Positions 30,259-38,447 of a stretch of 64,000 bases of DNA are shown here, one piece after another. Positions within the stretch are counted from its first letter, which is position 1. Each line of letters starts with the position of its first letter. The position numbers were made by a program, and so were the translations under genes. Origin of the DNA: an uncultured Clostridia bacterium (GTDB lineage Bacteria > Bacillota > Clostridia > Christensenellales > UBA1242); the NCBI GenBank assembly GCA_934748015.1, contig CAKVHF010000002.1, positions 186,001-250,000 of the forward strand, written 5' to 3'. The notes beneath the pieces were generated by a model. That model was not told the DNA's origin, ran no database searches, and saw only the letters and a list, made by a program, of their open reading frames with translations.

Positions 30259-31395
30259 ATGGCAAAAAAGATAACTACAAATGCGTTGAATCTAGCAAAA
30301 CAGATTGTCAAGTGGAATTATGACAAAGAAAAGGGCTTGAGAGATGAGCAAGTTGCATTGATTACTGCTTATGGCATGAATTATCTAAGTAGCAGGTATG
30401 ATGTTTCGGGAAAAAACATCAATGTAGATACAGGAGCCAAGAACAAAATACGTTCTAGAGATTCGGGGTCTTATAGTTTGTGGGATGATAATATCAAGAT
30501 CAGTAATCGTGTGACCAGTACTAGACATGATTATGGAAACGATCTTATTACACTATTTCATGAGACATTTCATTTTGGACAGACCAAAGGCAAGAATGAG
30601 AATGGAAACATGTATAGCAACAAGTCATATTTGTTTAATAGTTCCTTTCCAGACTTTGTAGTAAGAGCAGTTCGTGGCGGTGGAATATATAACGGCTTGA
30701 CCGAGAAGAGGTTGATATATTCCGAAGAGATGACTAGAGAAAAGGCTGAAGATTATGTAAAAGCAAAGTATAATCTTGATCCTGCAGAAGTAGGGGCAAA
30801 GGACTTCAGTTACGAGGCTGTGCAGTCCATACTGGATATGTACAATGATAACCCAAAAGCTTTCCTTGATGGTGGAGTGATGGAGAATATTAACACCAAG
30901 AGGAATATTGCCACTATTGAGAGTGAGTTGAAACAAGAGAAGTCTCTGGATATGTATCGCCGAAAGAGAGCAGAAAAAGAAATAGCCAATTATGATGATT
31001 ATTATTGTGGTTTGGTAGAAAAATTTAGAACAAACATAACTCAAAAAGACGATATGGACGGCATGAGTGTGCTTGATCATATGGCAAAAATGAAGTCTGA
31101 TGATTTAAAAAAATTTGAAAAAGACAACGGTGATGTGTATTCGTTTGTATTTCAGGGTTTGGTTATTGATTATGATGAGGAGTTTGCAAGTGATCTAGTT
31201 GATAATTTGCTTGCTCATCCAGGTAGGGCATGGGACAAGAAAGAGGCAACTGTGCTAAATATTGTACGATTTACTAACTACGAGATGACAGATCAGCAAT
31301 TTGATCGATTGGAGCGTATTGAGGCTGTGAGAGGTGGATCGGATATGCTAAAAGAAACAGTGGATCTATTTGGAGATCTAACAATAGGAGAATAA
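30259..31395 (+). CDS. Putative zincin-like protein with HExxH motif
   Basis: 378 aa from ATG 30259; AAAGGA (30243-30248) is 10 nt upstream. Starts at 30226 (TTG) or 30250 (ATG) are possible but have poorer ribosome sites. The only clear motif is H101-E-T-F-H105 in a hydrophobic helix (NDLITLF before it), the zinc-binding HExxH of zincin metallopeptidases. The third ligand is not obvious. No signal peptide or membrane segment is seen. Residues ~180-330 are charged and helical. It has its own promoter and a terminator shared with the convergent amidase. It could be a peptidase, a toxin-like effector or a phage-linked protein. I do not recognise a named family. Confidence 0.6.
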   Translation: MAKKITTNALNLAKQIVKWNYDKEKGLRDEQVALITAYGMNYLSSRYDVSGKNINVDTGAKNKIRSRDSGSYSLWDDNIKISNRVTSTRHDYGNDLITLFHETFHFGQTKGKNENGNMYSNKSYLFNSSFPDFVVRAVRGGGIYNGLTEKRLIYSEEMTREKAEDYVKAKYNLDPAEVGAKDFSYEAVQSILDMYNDNPKAFLDGGVMENINTKRNIATIESELKQEKSLDMYRRKRAEKEIANYDDYYCGLVEKFRTNITQKDDMDGMSVLDHMAKMKSDDLKKFEKDNGDVYSFVFQGLVIDYDEEFASDLVDNLLAHPGRAWDKKEATVLNIVRFTNYEMTDQQFDRLERIEAVRGGSDMLKETVDLFGDLTIGE

Positions 31396-31409
31396 TATCT
31401 TCCAGTCAG

Positions 31410-31456
31410 AAAAAAAGTGTTTGCAATTTTGGTTATAATTTGCAATCACTTTTTTT
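31410..31456. terminator. Bidirectional terminator between HExxH gene and amidase
   Basis: A 17-bp stem with one mismatch (31410-31426 with 31440-31456) begins with A7 and ends with T7, so it works in both directions. It lies between two convergent stop codons. Confidence 0.85.
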
Positions 31457-31471
31457 GTATTATAGCGGTTA

Positions 31472-32170
31472 TCAATAGTTGCAATTGCCAAAATATCTTA
31501 TTATGCCACATGTGATTGCATAGGCGATTTTGTTTTGATAATCAGCATTGTTTAGTAGGGTGTCTTCTTCTGGGTTGGTTAGATATCCACATTCTACCAA
31601 CACAGCATGTGATTTAGCCTCTTTTAGGATAAAATAGTCGCCAAAATTGCTGTTTTTTCGGGCGTTAGGTATTTGGGTAATAAAAGTACTTTGGATAGCA
31701 TCTGCCAGTGCCTTGCTGGGCTCGTCATCCTCTTGGTAAAACGCTTGTATGCCCATTTGGCTAGAGTTGGGGTAAGAATTGCAGTGGATGCTTATCACAA
31801 AGTCTGTATTGGCATGTCTTATTATATCTATTCTCTTAGCCATGTCGCTAGTCTTATAGTTAGTTGCATTTTCGTCATATAGCCCGTTTGCATTTTCCCT
31901 TGTCATAACAACATTGAAGCCGTAGTTGGTGAGGATAGTCTGCAGTTTTTTTGCGATTTGTAGGTTGATTTCGCTTTCTGCCACACCACTGGCTACTCCG
32001 CTACAGCCATTATCTCGTCCGCCATGTCCCGCGTCTATGACAATAGTGTAGCCTCGCTTTGGGGTGCTACTGCTTTGCACGACTTTTGCTATCCCCAGTA
32101 TTCCAGCCATAACAACAGCAATCACTACAATTATACATATCCATATCCTAACTTTTTTAGTTATTCTCAT
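31472..32170 (-). CDS. Membrane-anchored N-acetylmuramoyl-L-alanine amidase
   Basis: 232 aa from the ATG at 32170, chosen because a purine-rich AAAGGA-like site lies just upstream; the frame is open to 32227 without one. Residues 8-30 form one N-terminal membrane segment or uncleaved signal. From residue 41 on it is an Amidase_3 domain: H49 in DAGHGG, E65 in AESEIN and H129 in SIHCNS are the zinc ligands, and E193 in VECGYLTN is the catalytic glutamate. The family cleaves the bond between MurNAc and L-Ala in peptidoglycan, here outside the membrane, as in CwlD-type enzymes. It lies next to the phage region, so it could be the host's enzyme or an anchored lysin partnering the holins at 49.9-50.4 kb. 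Family certain, ownership uncertain. Confidence 0.92.
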   Translation of the reverse strand: MRITKKVRIWICIIVVIAVVMAGILGIAKVVQSSSTPKRGYTIVIDAGHGGRDNGCSGVASGVAESEINLQIAKKLQTILTNYGFNVVMTRENANGLYDENATNYKTSDMAKRIDIIRHANTDFVISIHCNSYPNSSQMGIQAFYQEDDEPSKALADAIQSTFITQIPNARKNSNFGDYFILKEAKSHAVLVECGYLTNPEEDTLLNNADYQNKIAYAITCGIIRYFGNCNY

Positions 32171-32343
32171 ATTTTTCCTTTTTTTATATTGTTTTAAATT
32201 AAAATATTTATATGAGTAATTTATCACAAGTTATGATTTTAAGTAAAATTTGGCACTGTTATTTGAGTTTTAAATTTTTGATGTGTTAAATTTTAATTGA
32301 AATATGTCTAATAAAATTGTTTTACGCTACGAAAGGAGGTTTT

Positions 32344-32769
32344 ATGGAAAAGTGGGAACAAGATATAATAGAGAACAACAAGAAAACAGCTATTGAAACA
32401 AAAAAAATAAATGATGAAATATTGCAAGTTCCAGATTATTTAAGCAATGATGAGAAGAAAGTGTATAGTGAAATAGTAAGTAAATTAAAAGAAAGTATTA
32501 AATATAGGTTATCTTATAGTGATGTGGAACTTGTTTGGCAGTATTGTCAACTGAAAATACTTCGCGATAGAGCATGGACGGAATACTGCAAAAAACCTGA
32601 TAGATATATTAGGATAGTAACTGGAATATGTAATGATGGCAAAACTCCAAAAGTAATGGTTAAAGAAAATGAACATTACAAAACGCTAGTAGATTGCAAT
32701 AAGCAGTTAGAGAAAATTTTAAAAGATTTGCGATTAACTCCAGAATCTAGGAATAAAAAAAGTTTTTAA
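32344..32769 (+). CDS. Phage terminase small subunit, P27-like
   Basis: 141 aa from ATG 32344, set by a perfect AAAGGAGG (32332-32339). The body has the helical pattern of P27-family small terminases: 'L..(D/E)EKK.Y', a 'Y.(D).ELV..YC' helix, and the typical end LTPESR followed by basic residues. The family binds phage DNA and recruits the large terminase during packaging. The next gene is a ParB-like protein 38 bp away, a common phage arrangement. Codon use is more AT-rich than in the large terminase at 39.3 kb. A second small-terminase-like gene lies at 40.9 kb, so this one may come from a different phage. Confidence 0.7.
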   Translation: MEKWEQDIIENNKKTAIETKKINDEILQVPDYLSNDEKKVYSEIVSKLKESIKYRLSYSDVELVWQYCQLKILRDRAWTEYCKKPDRYIRIVTGICNDGKTPKVMVKENEHYKTLVDCNKQLEKILKDLRLTPESRNKKSF

Positions 32770-32807
32770 AATAATAAAATTTGTTTTTAAACAACAATGG
32801 TGGAAAT

Positions 32808-33350
32808 ATGGAAGAATTAAAAATAGAATATATTGAAATTGAAAAATTAAATCATTATGACAATAATTCAAAAATTCATACAAAGGATCAAATTGAGCAT
32901 ATAGCAAACTCAATAAAAGAATTTGGATTTAACGATCCATTGGGTATTGCTGGTGAAAATAATATAGTGTTGGAGGGTAATGGAAGAGTCGAAGCAGCAA
33001 AACTGCTTGGAATAAAAAAATTGCCATGTGTTAGACTTGATCATATGTCAAAAGAAGAGCAACAAGCATATGTAATCGCGCACAACTCTTTGAATATGGA
33101 GACAGGGTTTGATGATGGAGTGTTATATAGAGAATTAAAAAAATTACAAGAATTTGATTTTACTGAATTTGGAATTGATGTCGATAAATATTTAAAAACA
33201 TGTATAAGAGTACAAAAAAAATTATTAAGACCTATAAAAAAAGTACATTATTTAATATCTATTGATATTAACAAAAACGATCAAATTGCAAACGAAATAG
33301 CAAAAATACAGTGCATAGAAGGGGTTGAAATTGAGTCTACAGCCAATTAA
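32808..33350 (+). CDS. Phage ParB-like (ParB/Srx N-domain) protein
   Basis: 180 aa from ATG 32808; GGTGG lies close upstream, and TTG 32781 is a weaker alternative. Residues 1-95 match a ParB N-terminal domain: 'I.KLNHYDNN...', a helix 'QIEHIANSIKEFGF', then LEGNGRVEAAKLLGI, the counterpart of the G.RR.A box with Arg retained. A short C-terminal tail follows instead of a partition HTH. Phages often pair such proteins with methyltransferases and terminases, as here. The domain can bind or hydrolyse CTP in ParB proper; whether this one does is unknown. Confidence 0.8.
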   Translation: MEELKIEYIEIEKLNHYDNNSKIHTKDQIEHIANSIKEFGFNDPLGIAGENNIVLEGNGRVEAAKLLGIKKLPCVRLDHMSKEEQQAYVIAHNSLNMETGFDDGVLYRELKKLQEFDFTEFGIDVDKYLKTCIRVQKKLLRPIKKVHYLISIDINKNDQIANEIAKIQCIEGVEIESTAN

Positions 33351-33888
33351 AACAGATAATAAATCTATTGCAAATAAAATATTTATAAGAAAAGAAGCAA
33401 TAAAAAATCTTATAGAAGTTAAAGTTTTAGATTTGTTTGCTGGTAGAAATGTTTTATGGGACAATATTAGAACAGACAAATATTTTGGAATAGATATTGT
33501 TTCAAATAAAGGGAAAAATTTAAATATAGATACTAGAAAGATAATTGATTCTATTGATTTAAGTCAGTTTAATGTCATTGATTGTGATAGTTATGGAATA
33601 GCGTTTGATTTATATAAAAAACTTCTAACAAATAAATCTGTAAAAAATGGAACAGTAATTATATATACTTTAATTACAAATGAGTTTACTAAAATTCAAA
33701 ATACAGCAAAGGAAGAATTTAATTTTAAATCTTTCTACGATAAAGCACCTTCGTTATTTAATGCAAGGGCAATAGACTTCTTTTATGAAATGCTTTCAAA
33801 CTACGGAGTTAAAGAGGTTTTATATTATGCATTAAGAGATAAATTTAATAAACATTATGGATATTTTGTTATAAAAGATAGGAAATAA
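33331..33888 (+). CDS. Methyltransferase-like phage protein
   Basis: About 185 aa, starting at TTG 33331 (AAGGGG 6 nt upstream) or TTG 33325, overlapping the ParB-like gene by 20 bp, so translation is probably coupled. Motif I of a class I SAM methyltransferase is visible (VLDLFAG, about residue 35), followed by an acidic strand end (YFGIDI). A 'VIDCDSYG' segment sits where the catalytic motif IV should be, but it is not the DPPY/NPPY of adenine methylases. Substrate (DNA, RNA or protein) is therefore open. Very AT-rich. Confidence 0.6.
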   Translation: MSLQPIKTDNKSIANKIFIRKEAIKNLIEVKVLDLFAGRNVLWDNIRTDKYFGIDIVSNKGKNLNIDTRKIIDSIDLSQFNVIDCDSYGIAFDLYKKLLTNKSVKNGTVIIYTLITNEFTKIQNTAKEEFNFKSFYDKAPSLFNARAIDFFYEMLSNYGVKEVLYYALRDKFNKHYGYFVIKDRK

Positions 33889-33913
33889 TCTTGTTGTATG
33901 ATATAATATATGT

Positions 33914-34735
33914 ATGAGTATAATTTATAGACCATGTGGGATGGCGAGGGAATATAGCCCATATGCTTTGAACATATATATAGGGTGTAGCCACAGATGT
34001 AAATATTGTTACGCACCTCATACATTGCAAAAATCATATGATAACTATTTTGGCAAGCCAGAGCCAAGAAAAGATATTTTAAAATTGCTAGAAAAAGACT
34101 TGCAAAAGAATGTGTACACTGAGCAAGTTCTTTTGTCTTTTGTTGGGGATTGTTATTGCGAAAGTGCGGATGATGGAAAGACTGTAAGAGAGGTTTTGAA
34201 GTTATTAAACAATTATAAAGTTCCAGTTGCTGTTTTGTCAAAAGGTGGCAAAAAAATGCTACGAGATATTGATATATTTAAGGCGTTTGGCGATAGGATA
34301 ACAGTTGGGACGACATTGACATTTCTAGATGAAACTAAATCTAGAGAATGGGAACCCTATGCTTCTACGCCAAGTGAGAGATTGGAAACTCTAAAGATTT
34401 TGCACGATAATGGCATAAAGACATTTGCAAGTTTTGAACCAACAATTGAACCAGACGAAAGTTTGAAACTGATAAAAAGAACTCTTGAATTAGATTGTGT
34501 TGATCACTACAAAATAGGAAAAATTAACAACTATAAATCAGCAGATAAATGGCAAGATTGGGAAAAGTATCTAAAAGACTGCTTGGATATACTAAGACCA
34601 ACTAATAAAAAGGTGTATTACAAATTTTGCTTGCGAAAACTTGCACCTAATGTGCAATTGACTGATCAGGAAAAAAATCCAGATGCATACATTGTTAGAA
34701 CAAATTTATCGCAACAAATAAGTCTGTTCGATTAA
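33914..34735 (+). CDS. Radical SAM protein, SplB-like
   Basis: 273 aa. The cluster-binding motif C25-x3-C29-x2-C32 (GCSHRCKYCYAPH) is followed by a radical-SAM barrel pattern; 'F.G.CYCE', 'LSKGG' and 'ASFEPTIEP' are typical of the spore-photoproduct-lyase-like branch found in Bacillota and their phages. It should bind a [4Fe-4S] cluster and SAM. The branch includes DNA-repair lyases, but the substrate here is unknown. No ribosome site precedes the ATG, and a TATAAT (33902-33907) sits right before it, so the message may be leaderless or translated by read-through from upstream. It ends at a large terminator. Confidence 0.8.
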   Translation: MSIIYRPCGMAREYSPYALNIYIGCSHRCKYCYAPHTLQKSYDNYFGKPEPRKDILKLLEKDLQKNVYTEQVLLSFVGDCYCESADDGKTVREVLKLLNNYKVPVAVLSKGGKKMLRDIDIFKAFGDRITVGTTLTFLDETKSREWEPYASTPSERLETLKILHDNGIKTFASFEPTIEPDESLKLIKRTLELDCVDHYKIGKINNYKSADKWQDWEKYLKDCLDILRPTNKKVYYKFCLRKLAPNVQLTDQEKNPDAYIVRTNLSQQISLFD

Positions 34736-34801
34736 AAAAATTAGGCTAGGGGGGATAGGCGTCTTAATATGGACGAAAAATACTCTAGTCTAGTTTTTTT
34801 G
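34734..34801. terminator. Long bidirectional terminator, possible structured RNA
   Basis: A 16-bp stem with two G.T pairs, A7TTAGGCTAG (34734-34749) with CTAGTCTAGT7 (34785-34800), encloses a 35-nt loop that starts with a G run and contains a small inner CGTC/GACG hairpin. It lies between two convergent genes and would stop both. The loop is longer than usual. Confidence 0.6.
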
Positions 34802-34854
34802 TGCTTTCGAAATACTAAAAAATTTTTTTAATAATTGGGGGATGTGTCAAGCGG

Positions 34855-34923
34855 TGAAATTTTTATAATTTTATGCTTGAAATTTTTATAATTTTATGCT
34901 TGAATTTTTTATAATTTTATATT
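34855..34923. repeat. Three tandem 23-bp AT-rich repeats
   Basis: Unit starting TGAAATTTTTATAATTTTAT repeats at 34855-34877 and 34878-34900 (identical) and 34901-34923 (diverged). It sits just after the stop of the SH3 membrane protein gene read on the minus strand. No function is evident; it may be replication slippage. Confidence 0.8.
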
Positions 34924-34940
34924 TTATTTTTTGTAAAAGT

Positions 34941-37364
34941 TTATGCTTGATTTTCTTTTAATTTTTTTACCCTCTTAACATAAATAACTCTAGCAATAAT
35001 GGCAATTGCAATGATCAGTACAATACTGCATGCTATAAGTATAAGTGCGGTCATTTGTGGCTTGGTCATATCATCTGGGTTAACAAGATCGGTTTCTACA
35101 TATCCCTCGATAATGTTCTGATCTGCGTCATAAAATCTTACAAAAGTAAAATCTGATGTGCTATCATAACGAGATACAAATACTCTTGTGCCTTTCATAA
35201 CTCTTGCTACAATGTCGCCCGATTTGTCTGCTTCTTCGTACACATTGATCTCTGGATCATTGCCAAAAGTTCTTAGGCTGGCATTGGGCAAAATGATCTC
35301 ATAATTAGTGTCGTTGTGTGTGTAAGTTAGATCGTTCTTGTTGATGTATCCATAAGTATTGTTGTCTAGTTCGATAATGTAATATTCTATATTTCCATAA
35401 TGGATAGCAGTGTTGGAATATATTGTAACTCTTGTATTTACTTTTAATTTTTTGATTACATTTGGGCTATCAATTCCGTTAAGATAATATGGTCTATCAT
35501 ACACGCATACATTCTTATTGTTTACTTGATATAGTCCTTCATCTTTTTTGTAATTAAAAGTCGGGTTAATGATTTTGACAATTTCGCATGTGTTATTGTC
35601 AAAAGCATATATAGTTCCTGTCAAATAATCATTGGTTATGCTATATAGGTCAGATTTTGTATTGTAGGCAATTTTGCTAACATACTGAAAAGTTTCTTCA
35701 AATCTATATGACAAAATTTCTTTGTTAGTATTGCTTAAGATATACACAATGTTGTCGTTTGCTGTTAGGTCGGTGATGCTTGATGCAATGCTAACATTTA
35801 CGATTGTTGCACCATTTAGATCATGGGCAACTAGGCTAGAATTGTCTGCCACAAATATATTATTGTTGTTGCAAGTTATTCTTGCCATAGGGGTGTAAGC
35901 ATGCGATGCGATAAGGGTAACAGTGTCGTCATTTAGTGTAAGTTTGTGTAGGCCATTGGCACTAGCGATAAAGATGTAATTATCGTTGTAGGTCATGTCA
36001 TACACTTTTGCAACACTGTGAGTTAACTGCTTTAGTTCGTTACTCTCTAAGTTTAACTTGTATAGATTTTGATTGTTATTTTCGTTATTGTAAGTAGTGA
36101 AATATAGTTGGTTGCCAATTTTTACAGCGGTTGCTAAATTGTTAAGATTGGCATCATCTATCACATGTGTTAGAGTTTTGTCTAATACGCTTTTGTCAAT
36201 AGAGATGACTGCTCCATCATCGATAAGTTGTATTCGCTTATTCTTGTTATCTGCAACAACTATTTTGTTATCTGATAGTGACAAGTTGGCGTTGCGATTG
36301 AACCTTCCGATCTCGCCACATTCGCTAGCAACTAGCACGTCAACACCACGGATAGAGCCCTTGGAATTGCTTAATTCGAAATTGCATTGTTGGATACATT
36401 TAGTTCCAGCATCAGATATATATATCTCATTGTTGAATGTATATATATCATTGAAATATTTGAAGTTGTTGGCAAGGAATGTTGTGCCAGCATAGTTGCC
36501 TGTTCGGGTATCATCGGCATAGTCTTTGTTGTCCTTGCCGGCATCAAATGTTAGGTTGTCCCTTATGACATACAGCGAACGGCTTAGGTCGGTTGCGATA
36601 ATATAGTTAGTGTTTTCGAAATTGTAACTAACAATATCACTAATGTTTTCTTTTGGAAAATAGGATTTTGTTATTTGTGTATTTTCAGAATATTTTAGTT
36701 TATACAGATTGGTACTATTGTCTTCGCTAAATTCGCTAATTATATAGCACTCGGTGTCGTTGGTTGCAACATTTAGTAGGGGTGCGTTCTCACTATTGAT
36801 TGCTAAGTTGGTGTACGAACCGATATAACTTAGATCCTTACTGCTAAGGGTGTGTGCCACAAAAGTGTTACTTGTTATGCATGCTATAGTTATCTTGTCG
36901 CTATATTCGTATACAGAATAGTCTAGGTGTGCACCCAGTTCGTTAGTTTTGGCAACATTGATATAGATTGGCACTTTAGCAAACTTATTGTGAATGTCAT
37001 AAGCGGATAGGGTGTGTGCGGATGCGTCAACTATATTTTCTACAACAAGATAATTTTTGGTCAAATATATGTCAGCAATGTTTGTGTGAGATATTTCGTA
37101 CAACTCTTGCAAATTAACAATGTCTTTTGTTTTCTTATTTAACACATTGATACTTGTTCCGTCCAGAGTGTAGGCAATGTGACTTTTGTTAACAGCGATC
37201 TGTGATACGCCCTCTAGGTTAACAAAATACTTAGCATTGTCGTTGTCTTGTGTATAAATAAGTGTGTTGTTGGAGTATGTGTCTGCAAAAACAGATCCTC
37301 GGACAAAGCCAAGTGATACTATCAGGCAGAGTGCCAACAATAACATTTTTATAGTTTTTTTCAT
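34941..37364 (-). CDS. Secreted beta-propeller/SH3 membrane protein
   Basis: 807 aa. Residues 1-27 are a signal peptide ending VFA, followed by ~590 residues with repeated four-strand patterns ('..I..NNNIFVADNSSLVAHD', 'NDNIVYILSNT') as in NHL/WD-type beta-propellers. Two bacterial SH3 domains follow at about 625-690 (ends 'YGYINKNDL') and 700-765 (ends 'GYVETDLV'). A membrane helix at ~772-795 and a basic tail follow. It should be held in the membrane with the propeller and SH3 domains outside, facing peptidoglycan. It sits inside the phage region on the opposite strand, with its own promoter. It could be a lysogenic-conversion gene or a host gene around which phage genes are arranged. Start: AAGGA 9 nt before the ATG. 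Confidence 0.75.
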   Translation of the reverse strand: MKKTIKMLLLALCLIVSLGFVRGSVFADTYSNNTLIYTQDNDNAKYFVNLEGVSQIAVNKSHIAYTLDGTSINVLNKKTKDIVNLQELYEISHTNIADIYLTKNYLVVENIVDASAHTLSAYDIHNKFAKVPIYINVAKTNELGAHLDYSVYEYSDKITIACITSNTFVAHTLSSKDLSYIGSYTNLAINSENAPLLNVATNDTECYIISEFSEDNSTNLYKLKYSENTQITKSYFPKENISDIVSYNFENTNYIIATDLSRSLYVIRDNLTFDAGKDNKDYADDTRTGNYAGTTFLANNFKYFNDIYTFNNEIYISDAGTKCIQQCNFELSNSKGSIRGVDVLVASECGEIGRFNRNANLSLSDNKIVVADNKNKRIQLIDDGAVISIDKSVLDKTLTHVIDDANLNNLATAVKIGNQLYFTTYNNENNNQNLYKLNLESNELKQLTHSVAKVYDMTYNDNYIFIASANGLHKLTLNDDTVTLIASHAYTPMARITCNNNNIFVADNSSLVAHDLNGATIVNVSIASSITDLTANDNIVYILSNTNKEILSYRFEETFQYVSKIAYNTKSDLYSITNDYLTGTIYAFDNNTCEIVKIINPTFNYKKDEGLYQVNNKNVCVYDRPYYLNGIDSPNVIKKLKVNTRVTIYSNTAIHYGNIEYYIIELDNNTYGYINKNDLTYTHNDTNYEIILPNASLRTFGNDPEINVYEEADKSGDIVARVMKGTRVFVSRYDSTSDFTFVRFYDADQNIIEGYVETDLVNPDDMTKPQMTALILIACSIVLIIAIAIIARVIYVKRVKKLKENQA

Positions 37365-37401
37365 AATCCATTTTCCTTAAAAGTAACTTAATTGTATGGT
37401 T

Positions 37402-37430
37402 ATTATATCAAATAAATATTAATATGTAAA
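37402..37430 (-). promoter_or_regulatory. Promoter of the propeller/SH3 gene
   Basis: On the minus strand TTTACA (37430-37425), a 17-nt spacer and TATAAT (37407-37402), about 40 bp before the ATG at 37364. Confidence 0.7.
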
Positions 37431-37659
37431 AAGAATTATATATCAAAAATTTAGATTATTAGGTGGTAATTTTGGTGTTGGTGTTACATATTATTGATTA
37501 TTTTGTGCAAGTCTTGGGTCGGATATGCCAGCCTTGGCGTACTAGTTGCATTGATCGTGTTGCTTTTGCTAACTAGCCATATTTTAAGGGTAGGACATTA
37601 GTAATCTGAAGTTAGATTGTTCCTAGAAACAATTTTTTAAATTTTTTGGCACAAAAGAC
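37431..37659. other. Intergenic stretch with no recognised element
   Basis: Between the minus-strand promoter and the LexA-box promoter I see no convincing ORF with a ribosome site, no terminator and no repeat beyond a weak CTAGTT/AACTAG inverted repeat around 37541-37570. Confidence 0.4.
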
Positions 37660-37703
37660 TTGTCAAAATGAATTTTATGCTATACAATATAGAACAAATG
37701 TTC
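37660..37703 (+). promoter_or_regulatory. SOS promoter with LexA/DinR box
   Basis: TTGTCA (37660-37665), a 17-nt spacer and TACAAT (37683-37688) make a promoter whose start point lies in GAACAAATGTTC (37692-37703). With flanks, AGAACAAATGTTCG matches the Gram-positive DinR consensus CGAACRNRYGTTYG at every position except the first. Repression by LexA and release on DNA damage follow from the known system; that this box works is inference. The first gene downstream is the sigma-like regulator at 37890. Confidence 0.65.
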
Positions 37704-37770
37704 GATAAATATTTCGAACAAAGCAAAAAAGTGGGGTGAAGAGGGGTTGAAATCGACATGTTTCGACAAT

Positions 37771-37799
37771 TTTGTACAAAAAATTACATTTTGTACAAA
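37771..37799. promoter_or_regulatory. Two TTTGTACAAA palindromic operators
   Basis: The 10-bp palindrome TTTGTACAAA occurs at 37771-37780 and 37790-37799, centres 19 bp apart (about two helix turns), ending 13 bp before the -35 of the next promoter. Paired spacing suggests cooperative binding of a dimeric regulator. The regulator is unknown. Confidence 0.5.
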
Positions 37800-37812
37800 T
37801 GTGTCACAAAAT

Positions 37813-37842
37813 TTTGACAAATGACAATTAAACATTTATACT
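37813..37842 (+). promoter_or_regulatory. Proximal promoter of the sigma-like regulator
   Basis: TTGACA (37813-37818), 18-nt spacer and TATACT (37837-37842), about 40 nt before the ribosome site and TTG start at 37890. Confidence 0.65.
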
Positions 37843-37889
37843 GAAACTGTGATTAAAAATTTTTGTTTAAAAAAGAGAGGAGATAGAAA

Positions 37890-38447
37890 TTGGAGAGTTG
37901 GACAAAAACATTATTAATTAGTTACAAGTATTTATCAACAATAGTGTCGACAATAGATGAGATGGTAGGTAAGATTAGTCTTAATTCTTACATTTACAAT
38001 CGCAAAAGCACATGCGATACAATGGGGCAATTTGATAAAATAATCGAATTGAACGATCGCAAGTGCAATCTTATCAATCTTAAGGTGATAACAGAGGAAG
38101 CTTTGGGTAAGTTGAAGGAGAAGGAACTGAGGATTGCGATGCTAATATATGTTGATGGACTTACTTGTGACGAGACTGCTAGTGCTATGGGTATCAGCAG
38201 GCGAACAGTGTTTCGCAAGAAGAATATAATCTTGGATAAAATAACTAAGGTGTTAAAAGAAAAATACTCTTGCGAGTATTTTATGAAAAATTATATAAAT
38301 GAGCAGTGGTTGATGGAGTTGTATTATTATTACTGCAATAAGGCAAAAACTATGACAATTGAACAGACTATTGACTTAGCAGAAGAGGTGGATAGCGGAA
38401 GAGCAATATATAAGACTATCAAGGAATTGCAGAGGTCAATTGCCTAG
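37890..38447 (+). CDS. Sigma-region-4-like phage regulator
   Basis: 185 aa, TTG start fixed by AGAGGAGA (about 37876-37883). Residues 86-115 ('DGLTCDETASAMGISRRTVFRKK') are a clear helix-turn-helix of sigma-70 region 4 type, as in phage late-transcription regulators. The flanks are helical and charged. There is no region 2, so it is not a full sigma factor. It lies between phage gene blocks and is preceded by a LexA box, two palindromes and two promoters. A role in switching on the morphogenesis operon starting at 39351, whose upstream region lacks a good sigma-A promoter, is a reasonable inference. Its stop overlaps the convergent gene's stop in the sequence CTAG. Confidence 0.75.
   Translation: MESWTKTLLISYKYLSTIVSTIDEMVGKISLNSYIYNRKSTCDTMGQFDKIIELNDRKCNLINLKVITEEALGKLKEKELRIAMLIYVDGLTCDETASAMGISRRTVFRKKNIILDKITKVLKEKYSCEYFMKNYINEQWLMELYYYYCNKAKTMTIEQTIDLAEEVDSGRAIYKTIKELQRSIA

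Noticed and set aside
34855..34923. Three 23-bp repeats as a small CRISPR array
   Set aside because: Repeats are adjacent with no spacers, and pure AT; simple tandem duplication.
37747..37824. Short ORF from TTG 37747 after the LexA-box promoter
   Set aside because: The purine run abuts the TTG with no spacing, and the 25-codon product has no recognisable feature; it crosses the operator palindromes.
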